64,000 bases of DNA from Polytrichum commune (taxonomy: Eukaryota; Streptophyta; Polytrichopsida; Polytrichales; Polytrichaceae): assembly GCA_950295325.1 (NCBI GenBank), contig OX485808.1, positions 43,299,180 to 43,363,179 of the forward strand, read 5' to 3'. A model generated the notes under the pieces. It did not search any database and was not told where the DNA came from. It worked only from the letters and a program-made list of their open reading frames with translations. The position numbers and the translations under genes were made by a program. Positions 11,266 to 22,764 of this stretch are shown piece after piece; the stretch's first letter is position 1, and each line of letters opens with the position of its first letter.

Positions 11266-12624
11266 GGGCTAGGGTGAACCAGCACCTACACTCGTACCTT
11301 CGGGGGATGAAGGCCTCGCGGATGACACTGAAAACGTCATCCTTCTTTATGGGAAAGCCCCCGACATTTTTTCTGCACCCGACCGAAAACTGCTGCCCGC
11401 CCGCCCGATTTCGAAAAAACTAGTGTACTTGCATTTTTGAAGGCTACTTGTCCACAAATCCCATATTGAGTGCACTTCATTTTCAAGGTCTCAAATCCAA
11501 TATATATGTTCACTTCCATTGAGTAAATAAGCAATTGACTAGATTTCATTTTCAAAGTGAAACCGTCAATAAAGCATGCAATTAACTTGGAAGTCAAAAA
11601 CATTACAAAATCCTCATTAATACTGAGGTTATAATTTTTGTCACTTACAATTGAAAGGGACCTTGTCATTCTAAAATGAAACTAAAATTCATGATTTATT
11701 TATTTTATTTTAATATAATATAGTTAATACCTTCTACTATCACAAAGTTTCCATATGCATTTAAACTAGTTAAGTAAGATTGAATGCAACTAAGTCTAAT
11801 GTATTTTGATTAATCCTAATTAAACCCAATTAAATCAGAAAATATGCTTACCAAATTAATTAAGTCTAATTAATCATAAATTATATTTACTGGAGTTAAT
11901 TCCATTTAAATCATGACTAATTCCAGTAAGTACATTTTATAATTAATCAGGGTTAATTAATTTGGTACGCATATTTTCTGATTTAATTGGGCTTGAATAT
12001 GATTCATTAGGATTAACCACAAATTATTAGACTTAGTTGCATTCAATCTTACTTTACTAGTTTAAATGCGTATGAAAACTTTGTGATTGTAGAAGGTATT
12101 AAATATATAATAATATATAATATATAATAGTATACTATAGTATAAATATATTATACTAGAATACATTATATTATATCAAAAATAAAATAAATAAATCATG
12201 AATTTTAGTTTCATTTTAGAATGACAAGGTCCCTTTCAATTGTAAGTGACAAAAATTATAACCTCAGTATTAATGAGGATTTTGTAATGTTTTTGACTTC
12301 CAAGTTAATTGCATGCTTTATTGACGGTTTCACTTTGAAAATGAAATCTAGTCAATCGCTTATTTACTCAATGGAAGTGAACATATATATTGGATTTGAG
12401 ACCTTGAAAATGAAGTGCACTCAATATGGGATTTGTGGACAAGTAGCCTTCAAAAATGCAAGTACGCTAGTTTTTTCGAAATCAGGCGGGCGGGCAGCAG
12501 TTTTCGGTCGGGTGCAAAAAAAATGTCGGGGGCTTTCCCATAAAGAAGGATGACGTTTTCAGTGTCATCCGCGAGGCCTTCATCCCCCGAAGGTACAAGT
12601 GTAGGTGTTGGTTCACCCTAGCCC
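11266..12624. mobile_element. Foldback element, 1359 bp near-complete palindrome
   Basis: The left end GGGCTAGGGTGAACCAGCAC is mirrored at the right end, and inverted similarity continues almost to the centre near 11925, giving arms of about 650 bp. Target duplications TCCCTTAC flank it (11258-11265 and 12625-12632). Each arm contains the same 110-codon open frame (11669-11337 on - and 12553-12221 read from 12221 on +), differing by about one residue (SSQLL/SSQSL). That reflects arm identity rather than a proven protein. The arm tips are GC-rich and the centre is very AT-rich. A diverged single arm recurs at 25.75-26.1 kb. Confidence 0.92.
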
Positions 12625-13115
12625 TCCCTTACGTTCCCTCCGATCTTTAAGATAACTTAGAGTATGAGGGAAGTAAAAGGATGGAAAGTGCGACTGACTG
12701 GACTGTCCTCTGAATCTCGGAGTGTAAAAAATTATGCTGAACATTTTGGAGCTTATTAGAGTACTAGCCTGACATCGTTGATGTAGCAACTTATTGATGA
12801 ATGAACCCTTTCATGTAAAATGGTTTATAAGCAGCTTATCCTGCCCAGGGCTAGATCACATCTGCCCAGGCCCCCCGCCCCGCCCCGCCCCGCCCCGGGC
12901 AGATGTGCTTCCCTGCCCTCATTCACTGCCCGCAAATTTCCATGCTCATGGGAACGAGAGCCGATACCCGGGCCGTCATGCCCGGCCAGCCCCACATGCA
13001 AGCTCCCCATCCCAAGCAGCTTGGCTACACACGCCCCGACGCCGAAGCTCCCCACCTCAAGAAGCTTGTGAGTTTGTCTTCGTACTAAGATTGTCGCTCC
13101 TGTTTGCATGTGTTG

Positions 13116-14133
13116 TGATTTGTGGGACAGTGATCCATGCGGAGAGCCAGGAGTATGGGCGCATGGAAATCACCGCCGTGAAGGGGAGCAGGCTCTATGG
13201 TGATGCGGATAGTTTCCCTAGCCAGACTGTGTGGATGAGCCATGGTGATGAAGCTGTTAAGTTGCCCCCGGGATTCTCAGTTGTGGCTACAAGTTTGCAG
13301 GGGAACATTGCTGCCATCGACAATGCTGAGGCTAACAACTATGCTCTCCAGTACCATCCTGAGGTAACATTCGTCTGTAAACCCTCGTTGGCTATGTGCA
13401 TAATCGTGGTTGAATTCGTAAGGGTTTAAGTTGATGCTCCAATTTGTGAGGGTCTGGAGGTTCGAATCTTGCTTTCTGGGGGGGGTTCCTTAACCTCTTG
13501 TGTGTGGTTGCTATGTCTGCTCACAAGGAGATGGTATCATCGTGGCATGCATTTTGTAGAGAGGATTGCAAATTTTAATTTAAAGAATGTAAAGAGGCAT
13601 GATTTCCAATTTGTTAGGGTTTAAATACACCACTCAATCACACCAAAAGTCAGATGTTTTGGAATAGTCAATGTCTCAATAACTTGGATTCAGTGTCCAG
13701 GGGAGATTTTTGAGCACAATTGGTCGATATCCTAGTGTTTCCAAGTCCAACCAGTTACATGTTGACATATTTCAGTTTCTCTTTATTAAATTTGGGTATA
13801 TTCTCTAAAGTCCTCTGAGATGATTGGTAATTTTCCTGGATTCTTTGAAATTTAACCGAGTATTTCTCAAACTCAACTGGTTCATCTGTAACTAGCAGCC
13901 AGTTTCTCCCCGTTCATCACTATGTTGCTTCTTTCATGCTTATTTGCTCCCGAAATGCAAGCATCAGGTGAATTGATAATTTATGTTGCATTCGGCAGGT
14001 CACTCATGTTGAGAAGGGAATGGAGACTCTGAGGCATTTTCTGTTGGATGTGGGTGGTATCTCGGCCGACTGGAAATTGCAGGATGTTTTGACAGAACAG
14101 ATAGATAGGGTAGGACCCATTGTTTGTGGGTAA
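13116..14133 (+). pseudogene. guaA-like: GMP synthase glutaminase-domain fragment, two exons
   Basis: GMP synthase converts XMP to GMP using ammonia released by its N-terminal class I glutaminase. The first exon (to donor 13363) reads HAESQEYGRMEITAVKG, then VWMSHGDEAVKLPPGF and ALQYHPE. The second (13999 on) reads VTHVEKGMETLRHFLLDVGGISADWKLQDVLTEQI, then stops at 14131. The intron is GT-AG and phase 0. The His and Glu of the catalytic triad (HPE) are present, but the nucleophile Cys segment upstream and the whole ATP-pyrophosphatase and dimerisation domains are absent. It lies inside the syntaxin intron in the same orientation. It is a fragment, either captured or left by rearrangement. Confidence 0.85.
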
Positions 14134-16496
14134 ACCCCTTCTGTGGGTCTTGCCATAGGCCACTCCACCAATGGTATTTGTGTATAAGGGTGTTGATGTC
14201 AGCGCCCAAAGACAATTTTAGGTACTTGTATTTGGGGAGTGGAGATCAAAAGGGTGCCCTCAGTACTTGCAGCCCCTTGATTTTTTGCCTCAGCCTCAAA
14301 AGAATGGGAAATCCACTTGGGCCCCATTGAACCCAGTGCTATCAAAACTGAGATTCCTGATAGTAAGCAGACATGTGCAAAGGCTCTCCCCCTCCTTGCC
14401 TCTTATACTATTTTGATGTACCTTGGAACTACTGTTTGGTTGATACATTGTCCAAGCACAGTGTTTTAGTGTACTTTGGTATTGCTACATTTTAATGCTG
14501 ACTCAATTTCACTCTACAATTATTATTACAGTCTATCTGCAAACAAATTCAGGTCAAAGTGCACTCTTAGTCAATTATGGTGGTTGTGACGGTGAGAGGA
14601 CACAGTCCTCACAATGAAAGGCTGCGGGGCCTTAAGTTTAGGTGTCTTGCGAGTGCTCTCGCAACATCACTTTATTCTCCTGTTCTTGCATAATATGTTC
14701 TGATTGAGCAGATAATGTTATGACCACATTAAGGTTATGATATTTAGTTTGAGTAGACTGATTCAGAAAGAATGCACAAAGCCATTGCACATAGCATCCA
14801 TTACACAAAGCGATGAGCAATCACATTCTGAACCTTTTGATACATCCTTAGCGTCTCTCCTCACTTGACACTACCACTGGAGTTTTTAGGTTATCTCTAG
14901 CTAGGATTTAGTTGGTTTTTCCACCAGCGCTGCTAAGTAGTGCTAAGCCTACCTGGAAGCTTAACTGACACCTTGTAAAACCCATTCTTATTCAAAAGTA
15001 ACATCAATGATACAGCTGTGAGAGATACAAGATCATACTTAGTTAATGTAGGAGTTGCAAGTCCATTAGATAACATTGACATGATAACGCTCCATGTAGC
15101 TTGTGGAAAATGTTATTGTTGCCTACCCATTTCTTTACTTATGCAAGTTTTTAAGTACAGAGGACTTCCTGCTTGATTGTGGTAAAAAATTTCTGTCAAT
15201 GAGGTTACATTTCTGAAATAATATTATCAATGGAAAGCAGTAAACCTTATCTTCATACTCCAATTATTGCGTCGTGTATTGCACATAAGTACAAAAGCTC
15301 ATACTGTGTCCGAATCTATACATTAATGTGTAAGAGGACTTGGGGTCTTGAATTGTCCGTCAAACTTTGAAATGATCTCTCACCAGTTTGTCTCTCTTGA
15401 TTTCTGGCCCGTCGACTGCTTTATGTCAATTTCATGTTCTGCAACCTGGATGATGTATTGGATAGAAATACTTGACAGGTCATTTTGTGAAACCTGAAGG
15501 ATGTTATGCTCCACACACCAACTCAAGGACCGGGGTCCTAGCAATGTACCATAAAAGATATATCACAACATTCCCAAAACCAGCCAACATCTCACCATTG
15601 TGATAAGGGCATCAAAATCAACAACAAAATCCATCACACCAATCCTTTCCAGTATTCCAGCCTCGAACTACATTCCTAATTTCCATCCTTGCCCATTGTT
15701 CAATCGATTGTCTCCGGACAGAAGGAGGGATCCATCACATCGGCCCTACATCTATATCTACCACGCGCACATTATAATTCTGAAAAGAGCTTTAACATTA
15801 GTGCCATTGATGTCTGAAAGTTAAAGGTGCAATTTTTTGGCATGAGCTTGTCATCTTCTAAGGTAATTGCCAAGGATTTTTAAATTTTTTGTTAATTACA
15901 CTATATGGTTGCATCGAGAGCAGTCGATTGAAATTAAATGTGATACATTTTGAATTCAGTGGTAATTGTTCAAATTCGGTTGTTGTTGCATGACGTCCAG
16001 ATCATGATACGAAACCCAAGATGCATGGCAGGTCACGCGTCACTACTATGTCAGTTGTTGAGACAGGTTGCGTAGGATTTGAGTGCTCAACATTTTGATT
16101 ATTTTGGACAATTATTGTAGTGTGGAACAGATAGCGAGCAGATTAGGGTTTCGTGATCAAGTTTGGCTGACGATCGCATAGAGAATGTCTTTATCATTGG
16201 CAAGCATTGAGATATGTAGTTGTCTACTGACGAGTGTGAGTAGATTGCCATTTGCAATTTGGGATGTTGGTTAATACATACCTAGTGGAGGTTGGTTGCT
16301 GATTATGAGTCTGGATGATATATCAAAGACTGCACTCGTACAGCGGCATTGGCCATGAGTGAAAAGAAGTGCTTCTGCTAAGGTTATGGCCACAATTACC
16401 TTCTGAGCAATGCAGAGGTGGTATAAAGCAAAGCTTCTCTGTTATTTGTCAATTGCAATCTTACATATTGTCTTTAAATGGTGGGATATTTTGTAG
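14134..16496. other. Rest of the syntaxin intron; no gene seen
   Basis: AT-rich sequence with short open frames and no recognised domain. It ends at the acceptor TTTTGTAG just before 16497. Confidence 0.5.
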
Positions 16497-16680
16497 GGCA
16501 GTGACAGCAATGAATCTGCCACCAGCTTGGGTGGATATTTCAGATCAAGTCTCAGCAGATATGCAGCAGGCACGGGGGAAAATGGCAGAGCTATCTAAAG
16601 CACACAGCCGTGCTCTCATGCCTACCTTTGATGACAGTCAGAAGGAAGAGCATACCATTGAATTGCTGTCACAACAAATC

Positions 16681-18810
16681 ACCATTGAATTGCATTGTTT
16701 GTTTCTTCTCACTGTGAAATGCCATTGTAATCTAGGAAACCTCTATACTAAATATTTGCATCGAAATTGTTCGAAAATACAACCCCATCCTCAGACTGTG
16801 AACTATTTCATGAAAACATATTGTCTACAAAAATCACAGTATTTTTGAGCTTAAAGCGTTAAGAGGAGGGATGAATGTAACAAAAATAACAAAATACAGT
16901 TATAATGCCGAATTTTCCGTTAATATTGTTCATGGGTGTCGAATAATGATTAAAATATTGTTGTAACTGCTAAATACCTTGCAGTAATTAAAATAATTAT
17001 TCGGCACTTAAGTGCCGAATTGGCCATGCAGGTACGGTACACTAAGCCTCGCTTCATACACTGCTGACTATACAATTTTTTTGTCAAATGAACTTTGTCT
17101 TTTAAGAAGTTCAAGGCTAAGGATTTCAAGCCACGGTAAGTTAAATTTGCCATCTTATCATCCAAGTATTTCAAACCTTGAGAGATTTGACAATGTTGTC
17201 GATTTTCATTGCTTGTCAAGCTATCTATAAAATATCAATGAAATACTTGGAGAATTGGCAAACAATAATCTTGTCAAGAACCTTATTAATTCCTAATAAT
17301 CTTGTCAACTCACCTTATTGTTTTTCCTTTAATAATATGGTTTGAAAAAAAAGGGGAAAAAACATTGATTGTTTGAACACTTCAAAGTTCAAAGAGAAAT
17401 GTTGATAATGAATTTATTAGAAACCAATTCAAAGGTGGTTTGGAACTTTTAAAGCTACAAGTGGAAAGAAATTCAACTAAAAGTCATGCTCAATACCTTT
17501 AAAGCTACTTCAAAAAAAAAACCACAACCTAGTTTGGATTGATCAATCCTTTAGGGGTTAAAACAAGATAGATACACAGCCTAGTAATCATTCAGCCTTT
17601 GCAAATCCTACTCATGGAAAGTAAGGGCAACAAGAGGATGAGGTCCCTTCAACACTCTACCCCCTCCCCCCCCCCCCCCCCAAATAATATTACCCATTAA
17701 AATTTCAAAGCATTTTATGAATCTCGGATTTTCATAGGCAAAAATGCTCAATCACATGATATAAAACCTTTGAATTTTACTGCCTTGACTTCCTTTGGGA
17801 TCATGAATAAGGTAAAGGGTGCTCAAACCAACACTTTCAACGATTTAGCCTAATTTTGGAATCCGTTTGCATTAGTGGTATGCATGATTGGCATAGCAAA
17901 TTGGCTTAGACATAGTAAAAACAAAAATAAAATAAATTGCACATCATGTGAACATACTACAAACATGTTTGAAGTCACTTAACCCTAGCTTCCTAAATTT
18001 GTCCCTACACTCCCACTGTTTCCACTGCAAACGGCTCCCAAAACCATCCTTTCACTCACCCAAAGTGCTTCTATTTTTCACCCAAAACCATCTCCACCTT
18101 TTGCCCCCAAACCACCCCCGCACTACAACCAACTTTCCACCCAACAAAAAAATTGAGCTCTTATAACTTTTGCATGTGGGATCCTAGTAAGTGAGCCACC
18201 CCCAGCTACATTCCGATGCTTGCTCAAATCCAATCCAACTTTTGCCCAAAACCAACCCCACATTTTCCCGCACCCACCCACCTTACTTTTCACCTGAATC
18301 CACCTCTGCTTTGCGTCAGAGACATTTAGATGGTTTAAGATGTGTTCCAAGTATGGGCTTAGGAGGTGTTTATAAGGTATTACTTTTGGGTGGGATGTAG
18401 TGTATATAACCCTCTACCTTACCTCTTTATTTTGGTAACTTCATGTTCTCCATCTTTGAGATAAGCATGGGAATCCTTAGAAGTGTGAGAAGTGGGCCCT
18501 TGTCCCCCACCAACCCATTGTGAAGGAGATGGCAATAAGGTAGATGGGCCTTAAATGGTTCTGGCCCACTTCTCCTAGGATATGAAACAAGCAATTAGTA
18601 CAAGATAGACCATAGAAAATCCACATCCAAGGTTGTAGCCATTTTTCCTCATGATTTTTGGAGCTCATATGAATATATGATTGATCATCAAAGAGAAGAT
18701 TCTCGGGCTCATGAAATGGTCGTACAAGTCCTCCCAATTATGTTGACTATGAAGCTCAGATTGGATATCACATTTTGAGAGCACACAATCCGATCTTTGT
18801 TATACACATG
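16681..18810. other. Intergenic; palindrome, poly-C run, dispersed repeat
   Basis: A 22-bp perfect palindrome centred on CTTAAG lies at 16999-17020. A C-run occupies about 17666-17681. Around 18570-18700 (CTAGGATATGAAACAAGCAATTAG) there is a dispersed repeat whose relatives occur near 50740-50850 and 62370. No gene was recognised. Confidence 0.45.
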
Positions 18811-18813
18811 TCT

Positions 18814-19060
18814 TAGGGCGAGGTTCTATGTACCGGTCCCAGTCCATTTTTTGAAAAATAAATGGGTGGACAGGTGAAAAAAGGGTGGTGCCATGTGCCC
18901 ATCCACCTCACCCAAGGACAAGTAGCCCACATGGATGGGTGTCCTGCATTATACGTTGTGCGAGAACGGGCACCAAAGGACCAGCGGTCCTAACGGTCAA
19001 GAGAAGGACATGTGCCGGTTAGAGAGCTCCGGTGACCGGAACGGCCGGTCCCCTTGGGTA
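18814..19060 (-). repeat. Solo end of a Harbinger-like element
   Basis: Read on the - strand, it matches the right-hand end of the element at 34185-38354: first the stretch at about 34635-34745, then 38250-38354, without the insertion that separates them there. The terminus GGGCGAGGTTCTATGTACCGG follows TTA, matching a PIF/Harbinger target site. This copy therefore serves as the empty-site reference for the nested insertion at 34.8 kb. Confidence 0.75.
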
Positions 19061-19653
19061 CTAAAGCCCATATTGTTCTTCAAATCCTTTCTTTTGGGGT
19101 ACTCCTAGGGCTCCTTGCTCTTGCATTATGCCCTCTTTGTACACTCAAGCCTAGTTGTGAGAAGAAATGTAAAGGAAAGAAGAGATAGAAAATGATTGTA
19201 TGTTATACTGTTGAAGTTCTCATCATGAACTAAAGTGAACTCATGGGAACGTGTATCTCATGATGTTTTCAAGAATCTGGATCTTAATAACAAAAAATAC
19301 ATATATAAAATGCAATGTGATAGTAAATGTTCGGTTTAATAAAATAAAATAAAATAAAAGACTATTCAAATGTATAAATAATCACTTATAAACAATGTAT
19401 TATCCATGTATTATATAGAGTAATCCACAGGACAGAATGCCCTTTCACATGTAAGAAGGCTCCCGAGGACGGGAGACCGAGCAAGATTAGGATTGAGGGT
19501 TTTCACTTTTCAACAAGCAAAACACAACCAATAGCACCAGAACCAACTTCGCTGAAAGAATGAATATCTGCAACTTCGGAACATACATTTGGCAAGGGTG
19601 GTCAACATGGCCACACGAAAACTCGGAACCACGTGCATTGAAGGTCATGTTCT

Positions 19654-21176
19654 CTAGGAAATCAAGTACAGGGCATGAAGCTCATTCCCATCTGGAGTGC
19701 AGTTGAATTTGGGAATGGCTTGAATGATCTCACTGAGGCTCTCACCCATATCTGCGTAGTATGTGGCCAGCTGCTGCAGGGTGTACATTTGCTCGGACAC
19801 AGGGAGCTGGTCCATTAGGTTGATGAAGGGCAGGAGGATGCCAGGGGTTTCGGGAAAGTTGTAGTCTGATTCAACAGTCGTGCTGAAGAAGAATTTGCCT
19901 GCATCAAAAGCACGTGCCGCTTGCTCAGGGGTCTTGTATGATCCCAGCCACACTTTCTTCCCATCTCGGCTTCTCAATCTCTCAGTTACCCACTTTAACT
20001 CCATCCCGTTCTGGCGTGGAAAGATCCCTTTAAATCTGCTATTTGCATTCAAGCTCATTTCTTCCAGCATCACCTGGCTCAATCCCTGAAAGCATAACTG
20101 GTTAGCAGAGCTATATAAAAAATAGAAAGACTCTGTCACCAGTGTGAATTATGGTGTTGCTTCATTTTCGAGTTGGTCTATGTCTATAGGTAATCCCGAA
20201 ATGGATATGAGGAGAACTAGAAGGGCCCTGACGACTACTGCCTCCTTTCAAAGGTGAACATCTTGAACAGGCGCAGACAAGCTGGTCGGTACCTATCTCC
20301 CCCAAGGGCAAGCCCCCAGGCTTCCCACCTGGTTGGTTTTCAATATCCAGTTCACCACCACAATGATTGGGTGGATCATAGGTGGTAGGGTGCACTGGAA
20401 AACAAGTGCTAGGAAGGTCACCCATTACCAAATAAATAAATAAATAAAACTATGGGACATGTGATTACAGTGAAGATGCTAATCATGTGACGTCAACTCT
20501 TGTTCAATATAATGGTACCAACAAATTAAAGTCAGTGTTTTTTGAACCTCTTGTACATAGATTACTCATCAATTTAAATATGGTGCTTCAGCTAGTTTGC
20601 TTACCGTCATTGAGAGGTTCCGTCGTCTGATTCTTATAAGAGAAGAAGAAAAATGTAAGCACGCCCAGACAAATAGCTTGAGGACACACCACCGGCGGCC
20701 TGATATTGGTTTGGAAGCTGACGATGGTGATGTTTGCGTGCCCGATATCAAATCAAATGTTCCAAGAGATTCATTGAACTCCTTGGTTTGAGGTGTAAAA
20801 GGAGGCAATGCTGACATACTTGTCGTCAAGCACATGTTGCTAAAATTCAGACCAGATTGTGCTCCATCATTTCCAAGGTTCGTCCACTCTGCACACATTG
20901 GTTCTTGAGATTGGGAAGTATTAAACTTTGTGTTCAACTGTTAAATGAAAGCCAAACACATTGCAAGCTTTGAATAATGGTGATCATAAAAAAGTCCAAA
21001 GCTGGTATCTCCTCACCTTCACACAAAACAGTTGCTCCAAAGCACCGGCCATGGCTGGATTGTCGTGGCGACATGAAGAAGCTCATGTCATGCGGTATGA
21101 GATCTGAACTTAGACCACCAAGTTCCTCAACCCGTATGTATGGTGTACGTTGCAAACATGTGAAACATGAGAAATC
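19654..21176 (-). CDS. AP2/ERF-domain protein, partial gene model
   Basis: The last exon (20085-19654) follows a clean TTTCAG acceptor and encodes one AP2/ERF DNA-binding domain: SRFKGIFPRQNG, then WVTERLRSRDGKKVWLGSYKTPEQAARAFDAGKFFFS and YNFPETP. The WLG and AARAFD signatures are canonical. The N-terminal YRGVR strand is altered to FKGIF and an extra stretch precedes WV, so DNA contacts may differ. Likely upstream exons are 21176-21017 (DFSCFTCLQRTPYIRV, donor GTGAGG) and about 20937-20690 (Ser/Thr-rich, NLGNDGAQSGLNFSNM). Their phases were not all reconciled. Whether these belong to this gene or extend the trihelix gene upstream is unresolved. Presumed nuclear. Confidence 0.6.
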
Positions 21177-21708
21177 CTGCAAAACAAAAGCTGATGTCTC
21201 ATGATCAAGAAACAGCTGTAAAAGCAATTCAAACTTCATTCAAGACATCAGTGTGGAGGTTTCAAAGAAAACCCACATCAAATGAGTCCCAAAAATTGTT
21301 TAAAACCCTTAGATTCTAGATTCCACTCATACCTGGCTCAGGAGGAGATGGTTGATATTGACACAACTCATTAGCAGTTTATGCCTTCCTCTGTAAATTT
21401 TGTGGTCAGTGTATTACACTTTTTTTTTGACCAAAATGTTTTACCAACACAGTGGGCACAAGGCCCGAAGGGAACCAAAATTTGAGATCTAGACAACTAA
21501 TCAGCAACCTCAAGAAGGTAACACAGCTAATGCGAACAGGTAGAGTGCCCATTTTCAGTTCGCTAACTTCATAAGCTATGAATGACTACATCAAGTAGAA
21601 ACATATCAAAAAGTCCAAATAAACAGCCAAGTGAGATGGTAGTAGAAACACCTATACAGAAAGGAACAACCATGAACAATACAATGAGATATGAGATGTA
21701 TAAGTACA

Positions 21709-22764
21709 TCAAGCCTCAAGATATTGAAGAGGCACCTCAATTTGTCGAGTGTTATGTCCATGATGCAGCTGCAGCTGCAGCTGCAACACCTCACGCATCA
21801 AATCTTCCTTCTCCCGATTTAGCCTCTTGACTTCCAGGAACTTTGATATAGTTTGCTGCTGCAGCTCTTTCTCCAACCTCTCAATTTCAACCTCTAGCTT
21901 TTTTACCTTTTCAGTGTCCACATGTGACATTGCAAGGGTTTTCCGATCAAAAGAAGTCGACGCCTCATAGTAAGTATATAGTGGTCTAATGACCTATGGC
22001 ACAAGGTCCAGATGTTAGAGCCACATCATAGAGAAAGGAGGATTAAAAGTTACTCAATCTTTACAAACACAATAGAAAGCTTACAGCAACAACCTGGCTT
22101 TCACTTTAAACAAGAACTGATTTTTCTTCAACACCAATGGAGTAAAGAAGGACACCAAAATACAACAATAAACCCTGGCACTGACACGCCCAAACAACTG
22201 TTGGAAGTCTAACATATGAAACAGAGAGAGGGATTCATTGAACAAAACAATACTTACCGCACCACTTGTTGATGTTGATGTTACAGAGAGAACACCAATT
22301 CCTGGACCTGTGGGTTGTGGCAGGGAGGCAGGATGACTTGGGTCAAGTTTTAATCTCTTGCTCAGCTTCTCAAGGGTCGGAGCATTCTTCCTTTCAATGA
22401 TCTTTCTCTGCTTACTACAGACTCTCTTCACAATGTTATACCAATCTTCATGATAAGCAGTGGCTAACTTGGGCTTCATGGACCTCATCAACTCCTCTCC
22501 ATCAAGTTGTTGATCATTTTTACCCGCTTCTAGGCAATAATCCTGGATACGGAAATAAGCCTTTCTGAGGGTGTCCCATCTCCTTCGACATTGCAAGTAC
22601 GATTTAGCTGACATTCCAGGTGTGTTGGAAAACTTCTCAGCAATTTGAACCCAGACTTCTCCACCTTCTTCATGCTTGAGAGAAGCTTCCTCCTTTAATT
22701 TAACCAGTAGCATGGTTTCTTCATAATTCCAGTCTGGGCATCTGCCCGGTCTAGCATTCACCAT
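21709..22764 (-). CDS. Trihelix (GT-type) transcription factor
   Basis: Two exons: 22764-22258, ending at donor GTAAGTATT, and 21963-21709, after the acceptor TATGAG. Both junctions are phase 0, giving about 253 aa. Residues 8-95 form a single trihelix domain, a Myb-related helix trio: CPDWNYEETMLLVKLK, then VWVQIAEKF, then CRRRWDTLRKAYFRI, with Trp in each helix. Exon 2 is a coiled coil (VEIERLEKELQQQ, then EKEDLMREVLQLQLQL), the arrangement seen in SIP1/ASR3-like trihelix proteins, where it mediates dimerisation. Expected to act in the nucleus. The LQLQLQL tail comes from a CAGCTG repeat. An alternative donor near the end of exon 2 could splice onward to the exon at 21176. Confidence 0.82.

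Larger units (their letters stand above)
9103..16680 (+). pseudogene. Broken SYP4/TLG2-type syntaxin (Qa-SNARE) fragment
   Basis: Plant SYP41-43 syntaxins act in fusion at the trans-Golgi network. Exon 1 carries the family N-terminus (TALFRKYREALRSVR), and exon 2 (from 16497) carries NLPPAWVDISDQVSADMQQARGKMAELSKAHSRALMP, both diagnostic of the SYP4 group. Exon 1 resumes after the hAT insertion and ends at a donor at 10910; the phase matches exon 2. Damage: the ATG at 9103 (MATRN) is out of frame with TALFRKY by one missing base; a hAT element splits exon 1; and sequence after about 16680 loses homology, so the rest of the Habc region, the SNARE helix and the membrane anchor are absent from this window. 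The 5.6-kb intron holds a foldback element and a GMP synthase fragment. Confidence 0.82.

Noticed and set aside
11337-11669. 110-codon open frame in each foldback arm as a protein
   Set aside because: The two copies agree because the arms are inverted duplicates, and no domain or start context supports coding.
12794-13429. 211-codon frame as one gene
   Set aside because: Only its last third (from 13116) matches GMP synthase; the front is a GC-rich CCCCG repeat and Pro/Ala-rich noise.
17666-17681. Poly-C run (and the poly-G run at 41560-41577) as functional structures
   Set aside because: Simple homopolymer runs, length-unstable in sequencing, with no partner features.
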